From: Hoeflea_A sp040932035
Lineage (GTDB): Bacteria > Pseudomonadota > Alphaproteobacteria > Rhizobiales > Rhizobiaceae
DNA: 64,000 nt
Assembly: GCF_040932035.1 (NCBI RefSeq)
Contig: NZ_JBFRBB010000002.1
Span: 434,001-498,000 of the forward strand
Direction of reading: 5' to 3'
The position numbers and the translations under genes were made by a program. Below, one piece after another: positions 16,937 to 26,478 of the stretch. Numbering within the stretch: position 1 is the stretch's first letter; each line of letters begins with the position of its first letter. The notes under the pieces are model-generated. The model saw only the letters and a list, made by a program, of their open reading frames with translations. It was not told where the DNA came from and made no database searches.

Positions 16937-18613
16937 ATGGAACGTCACTTGGCAGCGGTCCTTGCAGCCGATGTTGTGGGTTATACGCGCATGATTGGCG
17001 CCGATGAGGCCGGCGCGCTCGCTGCTTTGCGCGCATTTCGGGCAGAGGTGTTCGGACCGACGGTGGCCGGGCATCACGGCAGGATCGTCAAATCGATGGG
17101 CGATGGGTGGCTGGTGGAATTCAGCTCTGTCGTCGAGGCGGTGAATTGTGCCATACAAGTGCAAGATCGTCTGACCGGGCATCCACTCATCGCACTGCGA
17201 ATTGGGGTACACATAGGCGATGTGGTTCATGAGGATGAGGATATATTCGGCGACGGCGTTAACGTCGCCGCGAGGCTGGAGGCTTTGGCCGAGCCTGGTG
17301 GTATCGCCGTCTCAGACTCGGCATATTCAAGCCTGGACGGCACCCTGACTCCATCCTTTGCCGACACAGGTGAGCAAACGTTAAAGAACGTAGCAAAGCC
17401 AATGCGTGTGTGGGTAAAGACAACGACGCCCTCTGAGGCTTCGAACGCCCCAACGCGCGGCCGCTCTACCGGCTATCCACACCTTGCGATTCTGCCTGTC
17501 GCAACTTCAGACGAACGGACAGACGTCCGCGAATTGGCGGAAGGTCTGACGGGCGATTTGGATGCGACGCTCACTGCAGTGCGCTGGCTGGTCGTTGCGG
17601 TGAGCGAGCTGCAGCACGCAAGAGACTACGTACTGAAATGCACGCTCCGAAGCCATGGCGACCGCCTGCGGTTGGAGGCTCGTTTGTTCGAGCCGGGCGG
17701 TACGCAGATCTGGGCACGCAAGTTCGACGGGGATCTGGCGAATTGTTTCGACTGGCAGGACAGAACGGCCGAGGCGGCGGCATTGGATGTCATCACCAGG
17801 ATGCTCGATGCGGAGAGAGATCGCATGTCGCGCATCCGACTGGAAGACCGGACGGCGGAGGAATGTCTGGTCCAGGGTTTCATGCAACTTCGGCTTGGCG
17901 ATTCACAATCATTTGTGGACTCGTTGACCAGCTATATGCAGGCGATCGAAAAAGACGCGGATCTGGCGGACGCCTATGGTGAGGCGATCTGGACAACCTG
18001 TGCGGGGATGTCAATCGGCCTTAAGAGCGTTTTGCCCTTCTACGAGGAGTATTTTCCCGATTGGGTCGCCCAGGGCAGTCGTCTGACCGGCCGCAGTCCC
18101 ATTCTTGGTATCGGTATTGCACTCGCCAATTTCAAATCGAGTTCGGATGCAGCGCCATTGCGTAACGCAATAACAGATGCTCTGCGCGTGTCGGCGTCTG
18201 ATGCGCACGTCCTGCATTATGCGGCCTGGTGCTCCCTCTGGTGCGGAGAGACTTCGACTGCCCTGGATTGCTTCAGAAAATTCGAACGTTTCGGTAAAGC
18301 CCATCCGTTTTCAGCGCCAGCAAAGGGCGGTGCGGCGATTGCATCCCTCCAGTTGGGCGACGATGCCACAGCAATCAGGATGGCCAATGAGGGGCTCGAA
18401 CTATCCAGCACCTATGCATCGCTATATTCGGTGCTGGCAGCAGCGTATGCGAACTCCGGCAAACCTGAAAAGGCCGCTGCCGCATTGTCCGCCTATCGGG
18501 AATTGGTGCCCGACCGAACGATCTCCTCCTGGAGGACCATGAATGATTACGGCGGCTCCGCAGGTGGTGAACGTTACTTCGACGGTCTGCGAAAGGCTGG
18601 CCTGCCAGAATGA
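16937..18613 (+). CDS. Class III adenylate cyclase with TolB-like/TPR C-terminal region
   Basis: In this 558-residue soluble protein the cyclase domain comes first (residues 1-170), with metal aspartates in LAADVVGYT and MGDGWLVEF, the purine Lys in IVKSMGD, and Asp plus Asn/Arg in FGDGVNVAARLE, so adenylate specificity is likely. Residues 185-290 resemble the TolB-like segment common in this family (HLAILPVATS, GGTQIWARKFDG). The remainder is helical, with tetratricopeptide-like repeats. This architecture is widely expanded in Hyphomicrobiales, but the signal it senses is unknown. The start at ATG 16937 gives the usual family N-terminus. The 264 bases before it hold no recognised gene. Confidence 0.88.
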   Translation: MERHLAAVLAADVVGYTRMIGADEAGALAALRAFRAEVFGPTVAGHHGRIVKSMGDGWLVEFSSVVEAVNCAIQVQDRLTGHPLIALRIGVHIGDVVHEDEDIFGDGVNVAARLEALAEPGGIAVSDSAYSSLDGTLTPSFADTGEQTLKNVAKPMRVWVKTTTPSEASNAPTRGRSTGYPHLAILPVATSDERTDVRELAEGLTGDLDATLTAVRWLVVAVSELQHARDYVLKCTLRSHGDRLRLEARLFEPGGTQIWARKFDGDLANCFDWQDRTAEAAALDVITRMLDAERDRMSRIRLEDRTAEECLVQGFMQLRLGDSQSFVDSLTSYMQAIEKDADLADAYGEAIWTTCAGMSIGLKSVLPFYEEYFPDWVAQGSRLTGRSPILGIGIALANFKSSSDAAPLRNAITDALRVSASDAHVLHYAAWCSLWCGETSTALDCFRKFERFGKAHPFSAPAKGGAAIASLQLGDDATAIRMANEGLELSSTYASLYSVLAAAYANSGKPEKAAAALSAYRELVPDRTISSWRTMNDYGGSAGGERYFDGLRKAGLPE

Positions 18614-18752
18614 CCACAGCCGGCCGGAGGTAAAAAAGCGCATCTGGCCAACCGCGCTTTGTCCACTAAGCATCAGTCGGAAGGTGACCGTAAATCGGGC
18701 CGCGACCTGGTGCGGTGTTATTTCCGGCAAGCCGCACTATATTGATTTTGCC

Positions 18753-19601
18753 ATGTTGCGGACGGTCAAGAGATTCTCGCAGAAAATTACGCCCGGTGCC
18801 GTCGCCTCGGCCATCATGCATGCGATCATATTGACCCTGCTGATTTTTGGCCTGCCGCAGGCGAGGATGGAAGCTGAAGGACCGGAAGCGATCCAGATTC
18901 AATTGGTGCATCCCGAGGAAGACGCGCTCGGGGAAGAGCAGCAGAACGCCGAACCGGCGACCGAGCCAACGTCCGGCATGGAAGAAACCGCTTCGGTCGA
19001 TCAGGCGGAAGTGCAAGCTCTCCCGGCACTTCGTCCCGTGTATCAGTTCGGCGAAAAGAATGCGGGCCCCAGCGAAACTGCAGATGGCGATGCACTGAGC
19101 GGTTCACCGACAACCGAGACGCCACCCTCCGAGGAGCCGCTGCAAGAGGCCGCTACACCGGAGCACACTGTCGACGTGCGCGAAGCGCCAAGCCTAGAGG
19201 CGACAGCAGTGCCGGAGGCCGGGGATGAACCGCAAAAACCGGCGGAAACGACCGAAACAGTGCGTTCGTTGCACGATGACAAGAGCCCGGTTGCGACAAC
19301 CGCGATGGCGGACCTCCCGCGCGGAATCCGTGCCGGTGACCTTTGCGCCACGGAGTTGCGTCGTCAGCTCCTGGACTCCCCTCAGGCTTACTGGCCGGAC
19401 ATTCTGCCAGCCTATCGGCTGGATGAGGGAACAGTGTTGCAGGTGCAAAAGGGGGCATTCCGGTCCAACACCCGGTGGTTTAATTTAAAATTCCGGTGTG
19501 AAGTCGATGAGGCCGCAACCAGGGTCGTTTCCTTTGAATACGATGTCGGGGCACCTATTCCACCCGCCGAATGGGCGGGTCGCGGTCTACCTGCGTCATA
19601 G
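18753..19601 (+). CDS. DUF930 domain protein with N-terminal membrane anchor
   Basis: The 282-residue protein has a single membrane helix near residues 15-33. A long low-complexity Pro/Glu/Thr/Ala linker follows (40-190), then a C-terminal DUF930 domain (LCATELRRQLLDSP, LPAYRLDEGTVLQV, RCEVDEAATRVVSFEYDVG). The layout is TonB-like: inner-membrane anchor, periplasmic linker, compact terminal domain with two cysteines. DUF930 proteins occur in Hyphomicrobiales and their function is not known to me. An envelope role is inferred from the topology. ATG 18753 is preferred to upstream in-frame codons because the anchor follows directly. Confidence 0.78.
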   Translation: MLRTVKRFSQKITPGAVASAIMHAIILTLLIFGLPQARMEAEGPEAIQIQLVHPEEDALGEEQQNAEPATEPTSGMEETASVDQAEVQALPALRPVYQFGEKNAGPSETADGDALSGSPTTETPPSEEPLQEAATPEHTVDVREAPSLEATAVPEAGDEPQKPAETTETVRSLHDDKSPVATTAMADLPRGIRAGDLCATELRRQLLDSPQAYWPDILPAYRLDEGTVLQVQKGAFRSNTRWFNLKFRCEVDEAATRVVSFEYDVGAPIPPAEWAGRGLPAS

Positions 19602-19738
19602 GCCGGGATACTTTCGACGGCAATCTGAGGGGGCTCGCTAACAGAGTCCGGTCGAACCATGCCGCCGCCACGCAAACGAACTGAAGCAACACCGCCATTT
19701 GCCACGGAACCGTTGGGATCCTGACTATTTCCGGCAGG

Positions 19739-20989
19739 TCACTGAATATTTTGTACGTCGGGTTGTGTTACTGTTCGCTCACCGATCAGGAAGTACGTTG
19801 CCATCTGCCCCTTCCCTTTGATCTCGATCGTGCCGCGCGGTTCCAGCTCAAATCTTTCGTCCAACAGTTTAGCGGTGTCGGCACTGATTTGTATTTTCCC
19901 GGTTTCGCCGTGGCTTTCCATTCGTGCGGCGATGTTTACGGTGTCGCCCCATAGATCGTAGGCAAACTTTTTCTGTCCGATCACGCCAGCCACAACAGGT
20001 CCGGAGTGAATGCCGACGCGGATCTGCAGGCGCTTGCCCGTTTCCTGCGATACCTGTTCGGCTGCCACCATCATTTTCAGGGCCAGTCTTGCGATTGCTT
20101 CAGCGTGGTCGTGCCGCGCAGCCGGAAGCCCGGCCACCACCATATAGGCGTCGCCGATCGTCTTTATTTTTTCAAGATCCAAGCTGTCAACCAAAGCATC
20201 GAACCGGCTGAATATCCTGTTCAGCAGGGTCACCAGCGCCTCTGGTGAGGATCGTCCGGCCATCACGGTAAATCCAACAATGTCGGCAAACAGGATCGTC
20301 ACCTGCTTGTGACTGTCGGCAATGACTTTCGGGTTCTGTTTCAGCCGTTCGGCTACCGCCGGTGGCATTATATTGTGCAGAAGCGCCTCTGATTTGCGAA
20401 ACTCCGATTCCAGAGCAGCTTCCGCCACATCCACAGCATGACGATAAGTAAGCACCACCATCAGCAACAATGCTGCCGTCGCTGCACCGTTGACCGTCGC
20501 AAAGATCAAATTCCACAAAGGCGGCAGTTCAGCGACGGGGGGCACCGTCAGGCCGAGAGCGATTGCGCCGATGAACGCTGCAGCGTTGGCGCTCATGAGG
20601 ACCGCTTGAGTCCGCCGGCTCACCCATTCGCTCAAGGGGCTATAGACCAGTCCAACCAAACCAAACAAAAAGAATGCCGGCTTCAGCCCGATAAAAAGCG
20701 TGACGAGGATGACACCGACAATGTTCTGGCCATTTACAAGGTGGAAACCGATGTCAGGCCGACCGGAAACGAGACAGTAAAAACAGAAGGCTGTGAGAAG
20801 CACGCCGGCCCCGTTGTAAGCGGCGAGAACGTTTTGATCGAGCTGCAGAAAGATATATGCCGATAAACCCTGGACGACCATCCAGGCGCTATAGCCAATC
20901 TTGGCGCCCGCAAAGATGCGGGCTTCGCCGGCCGGCAAGTCTGTTGGCACATATGCATACCAGGCACGAATCCGCTTTAACACCGTCAA
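19739..20989 (-). CDS. Membrane-anchored class III adenylate cyclase
   Basis: The 416-residue protein has about six membrane helices (residues 25-190), a linker helix and a class III cyclase domain. Metal aspartates are in ILFADIVGFT and IGDAYMVV, Lys is in EKIKT, Asp in YDLWGDTVN and Arg in NIAARMES, all as expected for adenylate cyclase. It shares its overall plan and long stretches of the catalytic domain with the protein at 621-1931, so the two are likely paralogues. It converges on the DUF930 gene, with a 137-base gap that holds nothing recognised. Confidence 0.9.
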   Translation of the reverse strand: MTVLKRIRAWYAYVPTDLPAGEARIFAGAKIGYSAWMVVQGLSAYIFLQLDQNVLAAYNGAGVLLTAFCFYCLVSGRPDIGFHLVNGQNIVGVILVTLFIGLKPAFFLFGLVGLVYSPLSEWVSRRTQAVLMSANAAAFIGAIALGLTVPPVAELPPLWNLIFATVNGAATAALLLMVVLTYRHAVDVAEAALESEFRKSEALLHNIMPPAVAERLKQNPKVIADSHKQVTILFADIVGFTVMAGRSSPEALVTLLNRIFSRFDALVDSLDLEKIKTIGDAYMVVAGLPAARHDHAEAIARLALKMMVAAEQVSQETGKRLQIRVGIHSGPVVAGVIGQKKFAYDLWGDTVNIAARMESHGETGKIQISADTAKLLDERFELEPRGTIEIKGKGQMATYFLIGERTVTQPDVQNIQ

Positions 20990-21139
20990 ATTTTTCCCTT
21001 GCCGGCATAGTTTCTTCTAATGCCAATCTCTCATTGGGCGAACTTCAATGCAACGATCGTCAGAGCGCTGCAACGCCCAAATGTCAGCATTCCTATAGAA
21101 CGCTGGCGGTGAGCCTAAGTCACCCACTGCCAGGGCCGC

Positions 21140-21553
21140 TCACCCTCTCCCATCCAGAACAGTGAATATCCCGCTTGCCCTGACGATGCGCTTTTCGCCG
21201 ACATGCGCATAGGTGTTGGCGAAAGCGGCCATGCGGCCGACTTTCTGCACATCTGTCTTGTAGACGACCCAGTCACCCTTTTGGGCGCTGCCGGCAAAAT
21301 CGATGGTGATGCTCGTCGTGACCATCGGCCGGTTAATGTCGGGAAAGCCGCCGGCGCCGTAACCGAGCGCAATATCGGCGACGGTGCTTAAGAAACCGCC
21401 ATGCACGAAACCTCTGGAATTGCAGTGTTTTTCTTCCGCAAAGAAGCCGATCTGCAGCCCTTCGTCGGTCAGCTTGTAGTAAAGCGGCCCGACCATATCG
21501 ATATAGGGGCTGCTGCGGGACACAACTTCAAAACCGGCTGGTATTTCGGACAT
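21140..21553 (-). CDS. PaaI-family hotdog thioesterase
   Basis: The 137-residue single hotdog domain has the family motif NSRGFVHGGFLSTVADIALG, in which HGG and the following Asp position the thioester. The second half has the usual ITIDFAGSAQKGDW strand. It probably hydrolyses an acyl-CoA, but the chain type is not predictable. It lies 140 bases downstream of gatA on the same strand and may be read from its transcript. Confidence 0.82.
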   Translation of the reverse strand: MSEIPAGFEVVSRSSPYIDMVGPLYYKLTDEGLQIGFFAEEKHCNSRGFVHGGFLSTVADIALGYGAGGFPDINRPMVTTSITIDFAGSAQKGDWVVYKTDVQKVGRMAAFANTYAHVGEKRIVRASGIFTVLDGRG

Positions 21554-21693
21554 CGCAATTCCTCGAAGAACGGGTTGAATGGCTGCGGCACGTCAACAAA
21601 GGTTGAGGCGCCGACATCTTCAACCGGCTTAAGAAGAGTTGCAAGCCGCCAGCTGTTTGTCGGTGAATGTCAGGATACGGCAGTGCTTTGCGG

Positions 21694-23175
21694 CTACCAC
21701 CATTTATCGGCTTCGAAGCGTCCGGCCGCCTTTTCAACCACATTGGCAAGGCGGAAGAGCGTTTCCTCATCGAAAGGCTTGCCGATCAGCTGCAGGCCAA
21801 GCGGCAGACCGCTATCGTCAAGACCGGCAGGAACGGCAATGCCCGGAAGCCCGGCCATGTTCACAGTCACCGTAAAAATGTCGTTGAGGTACATCTTGAC
21901 CGGATCGGCAGCCATGTCCTGATCGGCGATCCCGAAAGCGGCAGACGGTGTCGCCGGCGTCAGGATGGCATCGACACCGTCATGGAAAACCGTCTCGAAG
22001 TCACGCTTGATCAGCGTGCGGACTTTCTGGGCGCGCAGGTAATAGGCGTCATAATAGCCCGCCGACAGCACGTAGGTACCGATCATGACGCGCCGTTTGA
22101 CCTCGGGGCCGAAACCGGCCGCGCGGGTCTTTTCATACATTTCGACAATATCGTTGCCGGGCTTTCGAAGGCCATAGCGAACACCGTCATAGCGGGCAAG
22201 GTTCGATGAGGCCTCTGCTGGCGCGACAATATAGTAGGCCGGCAGGGCGTAATGGGTGTGCGGCAGCGAAATCTCAACGATCTCGGCGCCGGCATCCTTC
22301 ATCCATGCAATGCCCTTTTGCCAGAGGGTCTCGATTTCCTCCGGCATGCCGTCGAGACGGTATTCCTTCGGAATGCCGATACGCATGCCCTTGATCGACT
22401 GGCCGATCGCGGCCTCGTAATCGGGAACCGGCATGTCGACGGAAGTGGTGTCCTTCGGATCGCTCGATGCCATGGATTTGAGCATGATCGCGGAATCACG
22501 CACATCGCGGGTGATCGGCCCTGCCTGATCGAGTGATGACGCAAAGGCAACGATGCCCCAGCGTGAACAACGGCCATAGGTCGGCTTGATGCCGACGGTT
22601 CCGGTAAAGGCGGCGGGCTGGCGGATCGAACCACCAGTGTCAGTTGCTGTCGCGCCGGCGCAAAGATGCGCCGATACGGCGGCGGCCGAGCCACCGGACG
22701 ATCCGCCCGGCACCAGCGCCTTGTTGTTGTCCTTGCCGCGCCACGGATTGGTCACCGGGCCATAGTAGGAGGTTTCGTTGGACGAGCCCATGGCGAACTC
22801 GTCCATGTTGAGCTTGCCGAGCATCACCGCGCCGTCCGCCCACAGATTGGACGTTACGGTCGATTCATAGCGCGGCTTGAAGCCGTCGAGGATATGGCTG
22901 CAGGCCTGAGTGTGGACACCCTCGGTGCCGAACAGATCCTTGATACCAAGCGGAATGCCTTCCAGCGCGCCGCCCTCGCCTTTTGCCAGCTTTTGGTCTG
23001 AGCGCGCTGCCTGGTCGCGTGCTTTGTCGGCGGTCACCGCCACATAGGCATTGAGGGACGGATTGGCAGCCTCGATTGCCGTAAGATAGGCACCCGTCAG
23101 CTCTGTTGAGGTGATGTCCTTGTTGCGCAGTTTTTCGCGCGCTTCGGCAATTGTCAGGCGTGTCAGATCGCTCAT
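21694..23175 (-). CDS. gatA: Aspartyl/glutamyl-tRNA amidotransferase subunit A
   Basis: The 493-residue amidase-signature enzyme has its Lys in GIPLGIKDLFGTEG and the Ser-cis-Ser-Ser region in PGGSSGGSAAAV, completing the Ser-Ser-Lys catalytic triad. It supplies ammonia from glutamine for conversion of Glu-tRNA(Gln) or Asp-tRNA(Asn) within the GatCAB complex. It is 99 bases downstream of gatC on the same strand. No gatB is found in the window, so it must lie elsewhere, as is usual in rhizobia. Confidence 0.96.
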   Translation of the reverse strand: MSDLTRLTIAEAREKLRNKDITSTELTGAYLTAIEAANPSLNAYVAVTADKARDQAARSDQKLAKGEGGALEGIPLGIKDLFGTEGVHTQACSHILDGFKPRYESTVTSNLWADGAVMLGKLNMDEFAMGSSNETSYYGPVTNPWRGKDNNKALVPGGSSGGSAAAVSAHLCAGATATDTGGSIRQPAAFTGTVGIKPTYGRCSRWGIVAFASSLDQAGPITRDVRDSAIMLKSMASSDPKDTTSVDMPVPDYEAAIGQSIKGMRIGIPKEYRLDGMPEEIETLWQKGIAWMKDAGAEIVEISLPHTHYALPAYYIVAPAEASSNLARYDGVRYGLRKPGNDIVEMYEKTRAAGFGPEVKRRVMIGTYVLSAGYYDAYYLRAQKVRTLIKRDFETVFHDGVDAILTPATPSAAFGIADQDMAADPVKMYLNDIFTVTVNMAGLPGIAVPAGLDDSGLPLGLQLIGKPFDEETLFRLANVVEKAAGRFEADKWW

Positions 23176-23274
23176 GTTTCGTAGTCACTCTTCAGGCAAC
23201 AGGCAATTCGGCCTTGGGGCTGGCTGCTTGCGCATGTAATGCCGTATCCCGCCGGGCCGTCCGCTTCGTCAGTT

Positions 23275-23562
23275 CTATTCGACAACCTTGGGAACAAGGA
23301 AGAAGTTCTCGTCGCTTTCCGGCGCATTGGCAACAATGTCGCTCGCCTTGCCGCCGTCATTTACGACGTCGTCTCTCTTTTTCATCGGCATCGGCATGAC
23401 GGACGTCATGGCCTCAACGCCCTCGACATCGACTTCATTGAGTTGCTCAACAAAACCCAAAATGGTGTTGAGTTCGCCTTCCATTCTCGCCGCTTCTTCA
23501 TCGCTCACGGCAATGCGGGCAAGGTGGGCAACGCGTTTGACCGTTGCAAGATCGACAGACAT
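23275..23562 (-). CDS. gatC: Aspartyl/glutamyl-tRNA amidotransferase subunit C
   Basis: The 95-residue protein has the typical GatC start (VKRVAHLARIAVSDEEA), the FVEQLNEVDVEGVEAM segment and a C-terminal tail ending NFFLVPKVVE. GatC wraps around GatA and stabilises the GatCAB complex. It is the first gene of the gatC-gatA pair. Confidence 0.95.
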   Translation of the reverse strand: MSVDLATVKRVAHLARIAVSDEEAARMEGELNTILGFVEQLNEVDVEGVEAMTSVMPMPMKKRDDVVNDGGKASDIVANAPESDENFFLVPKVVE

Positions 23563-23655
23563 CGGGGTTCAGCTCCAGATGATGATTGTTTGATCGTCGC
23601 TATAACCGCGCCGCCCTCGAAGGGCAAGGAAAAGCCGCTGGCCCGCCATATTTTG

Positions 23656-24363
23656 TCAAAGATCGAGCAGACCGCCGACGTCAGGGGTTTTGACCGCACC
23701 GGCACCGTCTTCCATGGCAGCGATGAATTTGTCCGCTGTCTGGTCAATGATCGGAAACGTTCCGTAATGGCACGGAATGACGCTAGAGAAATTGAAATAC
23801 CGGCGACAGGCCAGCGCGGCTACAGCTCCGCCCATGGTGAAACGGTCGCCAATGGGCACGATGCCGATATCAGGCCGGTGCAGTTCGTTAATCAGCGCCA
23901 TGTCGGAAAAGATATCGGTGTCGCCCATGTGAAGGAGCGTCGCCTCATCGTCGAAATGCAGAACGACCCCGTTGGGATTGCCGAGACAATGGGACACGCC
24001 GTCACTGGTGATGTGAGCCGACGAATGGAGTGCGTCGACGAAGGTTACGGAAAACCCGTCATGGCTGACCGTGCCGCCGGTATTGGTCGGGTCCAGCTTT
24101 TCCAGGCCACCATGATGTCCGAGCCACATGCACAGATCATAGTTGGTGATCACCGTCGCACCGGTCTGCTTGGCGACCTCGACCGTGTCGCCCACATGAT
24201 CTCCGTGGCCATGGGTCAGGACGATGTGAGTCACATCCTTCGCCGCATCTTTCATATCCAGCCCTTCAAAACTGGGATTGCCGGTAAAGAACGGGTCGAT
24301 CAGGATCGTCGCCTTAGCAGTTTCCACACGGAACGCCGAATGTCCCAGCCACTGAATTTTCAT
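23656..24363 (-). CDS. UPF0173 metal-dependent hydrolase (metallo-beta-lactamase fold)
   Basis: The 235-residue protein starts MKIQWLGHSAFRVET, the hallmark of UPF0173. It carries the zinc motif HGHGDHVGD, further ligands in HMGDTDIFSD and a C-terminal CHYGTFP. These proteins form a conserved hydrolase family without a settled substrate. It is located just upstream of gatC on the same strand, 93 bases away, and divergent from ruvX. Confidence 0.9.
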   Translation of the reverse strand: MKIQWLGHSAFRVETAKATILIDPFFTGNPSFEGLDMKDAAKDVTHIVLTHGHGDHVGDTVEVAKQTGATVITNYDLCMWLGHHGGLEKLDPTNTGGTVSHDGFSVTFVDALHSSAHITSDGVSHCLGNPNGVVLHFDDEATLLHMGDTDIFSDMALINELHRPDIGIVPIGDRFTMGGAVAALACRRYFNFSSVIPCHYGTFPIIDQTADKFIAAMEDGAGAVKTPDVGGLLDL

Positions 24364-24480
24364 CGGATCGCCTCACCAGATTTGTTGTTTTTCAGTCAGA
24401 TCGAAGGTTCGTAAAGGGAGCTTAGAGCTTGACAGCAATCATGAAAAGCACCAACCCGGTCCCTAAAAGGAATTGTACCC

Positions 24481-24963
24481 ATGAGTATCAAATCGCTGGA
24501 AGAGCTTGCCGCCGAACTGCCGGATGGAAAGGTATTGGCTGGTCTTGATCTCGGAACAAAGACGATCGGAATTGCTGTCAGCGATCTCGGACTCTCCCTT
24601 GCCACGCCGAGAGAAGTGCTGCGGCGGACAAAGTTCACCAAAGACGCGGAAAAGCTCCTCGCGCTGCTCCGGGCGGAACACGTTGGTGCCTGCGTAATCG
24701 GCCTGCCGGTCAATATGGACGGAAGCGAAGGCCCGAGAGCCCAGGCAACGCGCGCCTTTGTCCGCAACCTTGAAGCCAAGGCCGACATGGACTTTGCGTT
24801 CTGGGACGAACGCCTATCGACCGTCGCTGCCGAACGGGCGCTTCTTGAGATGGATGTTTCGCGAAAAAAACGCGCCGGCCGTATCGATGCGGCGGCCGCC
24901 GCATTCATCCTTCAGGGGGCTTTGGACAGGCTTTCTTCGCTGTCCGCCGGCAATGCGGAGTAA
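24481..24963 (+). CDS. ruvX: Putative Holliday junction resolvase / pre-16S rRNA nuclease RuvX (YqgF)
   Basis: The 160-residue RNase H-like protein has the first acidic motif in LAGLDLGTKTIGIAVSD, the glutamine/glycine loop CVIGLPVNMDGSEGPRAQ, and the C-terminal acidic residues in DERLSTVAAE and RIDAAAAAFILQ. The E. coli homologue trims the 5' end of 16S rRNA precursor. AGGAATT precedes ATG 24481. Its last 52 bases overlap tail to tail with the gene on the opposite strand. Confidence 0.93.
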   Translation: MSIKSLEELAAELPDGKVLAGLDLGTKTIGIAVSDLGLSLATPREVLRRTKFTKDAEKLLALLRAEHVGACVIGLPVNMDGSEGPRAQATRAFVRNLEAKADMDFAFWDERLSTVAAERALLEMDVSRKKRAGRIDAAAAAFILQGALDRLSSLSAGNAE

Positions 24964-25295
24964 ACCGTGTCTGATGGCACCGCCGCATAGGCGGTTTCTT
25001 CCGGCACTGCGAAATAAGCTGCGTAACGCGCCTTTACCCACGCAATGATCTTTTTGCGCCAGCGGAAGCAAGCAATACCGAGCACAATGAAGCTGTCGAC
25101 TATGATGGCTTTGAGCAGCAGCGGTGGAATGCTTTCCGGCCGCATGCCAAGCATGTCGCCATAGATCTGGAACACCAGATCGTGAACCTGACGGGAAAGC
25201 ATGATGAAGCCGAAATTGATGTCGTGGTAAGACAAGCCATACCAGGACCCCAAAAACAGGATCGGTGCAAACCACAATATCAGGAACCACTTCAT
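24912..25295 (-). CDS. DUF6105-type small membrane protein
   Basis: The 127-residue protein has two hydrophobic helices (about residues 4-22 and 60-80) and blocks typical of a rhizobial family of unknown role: MKWFLILWFAPILFLGSWYG, VHDLVFQIYGDMLGM, PESIPPLLLKA. The assignment to DUF6105 is from memory. The C-terminal 45 residues are low-complexity Ala/Glu/Ser and are partly antisense to ruvX. Confidence 0.65.
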   Translation of the reverse strand: MKWFLILWFAPILFLGSWYGLSYHDINFGFIMLSRQVHDLVFQIYGDMLGMRPESIPPLLLKAIIVDSFIVLGIACFRWRKKIIAWVKARYAAYFAVPEETAYAAVPSDTVYSALPADSEESLSKAP

Positions 25296-25542
25296 GCGAC
25301 CTGCCCTCCTCGGCAGTCGGCCCCGTTTTCCGCCGGAGCAGCTTGAAAATGCATCGTATATGCAGCCGCGGCGCTATCGGGCGCGGTACGGCTGTCAAAA
25401 GATTGATCCCATTCGCCGCACCGCGCAACGTAAACTATTTATTAAGGTTAATATTCACAGGGCCGCCACATCCGGCGCTGCTTGTGCAGGGCCGTACCGG
25501 GCGCTATGACACTGTGTCTTTTGCAAGTCTGCGGTTTTTCCC

Positions 25543-26478
25543 ATGTTACCGATATTTGAGAGCATTCTGCCCATATTTCTGATTGTGCTGTTGGGCGTAA
25601 TCCTCAAGCGGCTGCCGATTGTCGACCGCAATGTCTGGCACGGTCTCGAGGAAGTCGGATATTACGTCCTCTTCCCTGCCCTTCTTTTTCTGACCCTTTA
25701 TCGCGCTGATTTCAGTGGCCTTGAACTGACCGAAGTCAGCGTCGGCACGCTTCTCACCGTCGCCGTCATGTTTGCATTGATGCTCGCCCTGTGGCCGCTG
25801 ATACGCCAAAACGGCGTGTCGGGCGCCGCCTACTCCACGGTTTTTCAAACAGCTACGCGCTGGAACGGTTTTGTCGCTCTGGCGATAGCAAACAAGATCT
25901 ACGGCGAGACGGGCCTCGCTCTGACCGCCCTCGTCATGGCGATCATTGTCATTCCCATCAATTTCGGCAACGTCGCCATGCTCATCTGGTTCGTCAGTCC
26001 CGATCGCGACATGCGAAGACTGGCATGGCGGCTGGTGACAAATCCGCTCATTCTCGCGTCAGCCGCAGGCATCGCCTTCAATCTGCTGGCAATTCCGGTC
26101 TATGCACCGGTCGAACAGGCTATCGACCTCGTCGCCAGCGCGGCCCTCGGCATGGGCTTGCTCATGGTGGGTGCCGGTCTTCGCATTCGCGACACCATCA
26201 AACCGCCGCCGATCGCAATTCTTCCGGTGGTCCTGAAGCTTTTTGTCTTTCCTGCCGTGCTCACGGCCATGTCGTGGCTTGTCGGCGCCCGCGGCGAAAC
26301 ACTGATGATCCTGGCCATATGCGGCAGCGTGCCGGCCGCCATGAACGGCTATCTGCTTGCGAGGCAAATGGGTGGCGATGCACCGCTTTACGCGACCATC
26401 GCCACCCTGCAGACGGCGGCATCGTTTTTCACAATACCGCTGATCATTTACATCGCCGGCTATACAGCTTCCGGGTAG
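25543..26478 (+). CDS. AEC-family transporter (auxin efflux carrier/malonate permease type)
   Basis: The 311-residue protein has about ten membrane helices arranged as two similar halves. Characteristic residues include the N-terminal PIFLIVLLGVILKRL and, late in the protein, PAAMNGYLLARQMGGD. Members export or import small carboxylates, but the substrate is not predictable here. The gene overlaps the 3' end of the aidB-like gene by 19 bases on the opposite strand. The 247 bases before it contain an AT-rich patch (around 25435-25455) that may hold its promoter. Confidence 0.85.
   Translation: MLPIFESILPIFLIVLLGVILKRLPIVDRNVWHGLEEVGYYVLFPALLFLTLYRADFSGLELTEVSVGTLLTVAVMFALMLALWPLIRQNGVSGAAYSTVFQTATRWNGFVALAIANKIYGETGLALTALVMAIIVIPINFGNVAMLIWFVSPDRDMRRLAWRLVTNPLILASAAGIAFNLLAIPVYAPVEQAIDLVASAALGMGLLMVGAGLRIRDTIKPPPIAILPVVLKLFVFPAVLTAMSWLVGARGETLMILAICGSVPAAMNGYLLARQMGGDAPLYATIATLQTAASFFTIPLIIYIAGYTASG

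Noticed and set aside
23239..24414. 391-codon open frame antisense to gatC and the UPF0173 gene
   Set aside because: Both genes on the other strand are unambiguous families; the antisense frame has no recognisable motif or ribosome site.
25430..25460. TTAA-rich patch TTAAGGTTAAT before the AEC transporter as a CtrA site
   Set aside because: Spacing between the TTAA halves is 2, not 7 bases.
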